A stretch of 32,667 nucleotides of DNA. It comes from Clostridiales bacterium (GTDB lineage: Bacteria > Bacillota > Clostridia > Saccharofermentanales > Saccharofermentanaceae). Positions 31,813-32,667 of the stretch are shown here, one piece after another (the first letter of the stretch is position 1; every line of letters starts with the position of its first letter). The translations under genes and the position numbers were made by a program. The notes beneath the pieces were generated by a model. That model was not told the DNA's origin. It made no database searches and saw nothing but the letters and a program-made list of their open reading frames with translations. Location of the stretch: positions 1 through 32,667 of the forward strand of contig JAFZQI010000012.1 of the NCBI GenBank assembly GCA_017620475.1, given 5' to 3'.

Positions 31813-32667
31813 ATGGGCTTAATTAAAGCTGCAATTCAGGCTGTTGGCGGAAACTTAAGAGATCAGTACCTGGAGTTCTTCACATGTGACTCTCTGGGTC
31901 AGGAAGTATTGCTCCGTCGTGGTGCCAAGGTAATGCGTAACGGCAGTAACAAAGGTGACGCGGAGATCATTTCCAACGGATCGAAGATCGCTGTTCCGGA
32001 GGGAACCGCATTGATCCTCGTAGACAATGGCCGCGTAGTTGACTTTACAACTGAGGCCGGTATGTACACATGGGATACCTCTTCGGCTCCGTCTTGCTTC
32101 GGTAGTTCCGGATTCCTTGATGGCGTGAAGAAGTCCTGCGGTGACATCTGGAACCGTATTAAGGCAGGTGGCGAGGCGCTCACTCAGCAGAGAGTTTACT
32201 TCGTCAACATGCTCGAGATGGTGGACAATAAGTTCGGTACAGCGGCTCCGCTCCCGTACGATGATCCGACATATCGTGGTATCTATATCCGCATGAACGG
32301 TACTTTCTCTTTCAAGATCGTTGACCCGGTTACATTCTTCAAGAACATTGCCGGTAACGTTTCCGGAGATTACCGTCGTGACGAACTGATGGGCAAGAAT
32401 GGTCAGCCCGGTCAGGCGAAGGCTGAGTTCCTGATGTACCTCGGCGAAGCGCTCAACAAGATGGGTGCAGGCGGAGAAGATGTTCAGTACAACAGACTTC
32501 AGTCCCAGCAGGTTAAGCTGGCTAAGTACATGAACGAAGTTCTGGACGAGGATTGGCTCCAGGGCCGTGGTATGATCGTTGAGAAAGTAGCAGTTATGTC
32601 TGTTACTCCTGACGATGAGTCCAGAAAGAGAATCGAGGCTATGGACGATGGTCTCATGTTTGGTAAC
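31813..32667 (+). CDS. SPFH-domain protein (YdjI/COG4260-like), C-terminus beyond the window
   Basis: 285 codons read to the window end with no stop; the rest is missing. The start MGLIKAAIQAVGGNLRDQYL and EFFTCDSLGQEVLLRRGAKV are typical of YdjI-type SPFH proteins, followed by ALILVDNGRVVDFTTEAGMY, an INMxT-like YFVNMLEM strand and GTFSFKIVDPVTFF. The coiled coil and any zinc ribbon should lie beyond the edge. ATG 31813 has GGAGGAG upstream. Paired with the anchored zinc-ribbon protein, it makes a second module like that at 14.3-16.5 kb, though the two SPFH proteins differ clearly in sequence. Confidence 0.85.
   Translation, partial: MGLIKAAIQAVGGNLRDQYLEFFTCDSLGQEVLLRRGAKVMRNGSNKGDAEIISNGSKIAVPEGTALILVDNGRVVDFTTEAGMYTWDTSSAPSCFGSSGFLDGVKKSCGDIWNRIKAGGEALTQQRVYFVNMLEMVDNKFGTAAPLPYDDPTYRGIYIRMNGTFSFKIVDPVTFFKNIAGNVSGDYRRDELMGKNGQPGQAKAEFLMYLGEALNKMGAGGEDVQYNRLQSQQVKLAKYMNEVLDEDWLQGRGMIVEKVAVMSVTPDDESRKRIEAMDDGLMFGN

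Noticed and set aside
1..32667. CRISPR arrays, insertion sequences, prophage, tRNA or rRNA genes
   Set aside because: No spaced direct repeats, transposase motifs, phage genes or tRNA/rRNA-like sequences were seen; gene order is that of a core chromosome.

Overview
The window is a chromosomal stretch from an anaerobic-type Firmicute, most likely class Clostridia. The evidence is Gram-positive ribosome binding sites, sigma-A promoters often of the extended -10 (TGnTATAAT) type, a Gram-positive LexA box, a stand-alone mreB, rho with a very long N-terminal insertion, the dnaE-pfkA neighbourhood, mutS2 and a spore photoproduct lyase-like gene. No plasmid, phage, insertion sequence, CRISPR array, rRNA or tRNA was seen. 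Family or genus cannot be fixed from the sequence alone.

Layout. 1-572 (-) is the N-terminal third of leuS, cut by the window edge. 748-2682 holds a convergent pair: a GLUG-repeat lipoprotein and a TraX-like membrane protein. 2821-6402 carries mreB and rho, separated by about 390 bases that contain a terminator hairpin with a kink-turn-like bulge, a near-consensus promoter and a structured rho leader with a possible 31-residue upstream ORF. 6463-10690 is a methionine regulon: a LysR-type regulator divergent from metE-metF, with LysR-box-like dyads between them. 10736-13335 (-) holds an SDR oxidoreductase and an overlapping pair of nucleoside phosphorylase-like and spore photoproduct lyase-like genes. 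13474-14151 is a membrane protein, facing across a strong bidirectional terminator an SPFH module (14280-16460, -): a zinc-ribbon/membrane protein followed with no gap by an SPFH protein that carries its own zinc ribbon.

16740-19951 is metG-tatD-small membrane protein. 20081-20650 holds two very small genes (a 45-residue basic protein and a 76-residue XRE-type HTH protein), each followed by a strong stem-loop. 20771-26467 is uvrB-dnaE under a LexA-type operator. 26612-30855 is pfkA-mutS2-P-loop ATPase. 30952 to the end is a second membrane/zinc-ribbon plus SPFH module, cut by the window edge.

Most genes are core housekeeping: aminoacylation, methionine supply, replication and repair, glycolysis, termination and shape. 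The less ordinary parts are the Rho insertion with a perfectly phased octapeptide repeat, the rho leader, the k-turn-like terminator, the LysR/metE switch, the phosphorylase/SPL pair, the tiny-gene locus at 20 kb, and two SPFH/zinc-ribbon modules about 14 kb apart. All family names come from motif recognition; no database search was run.
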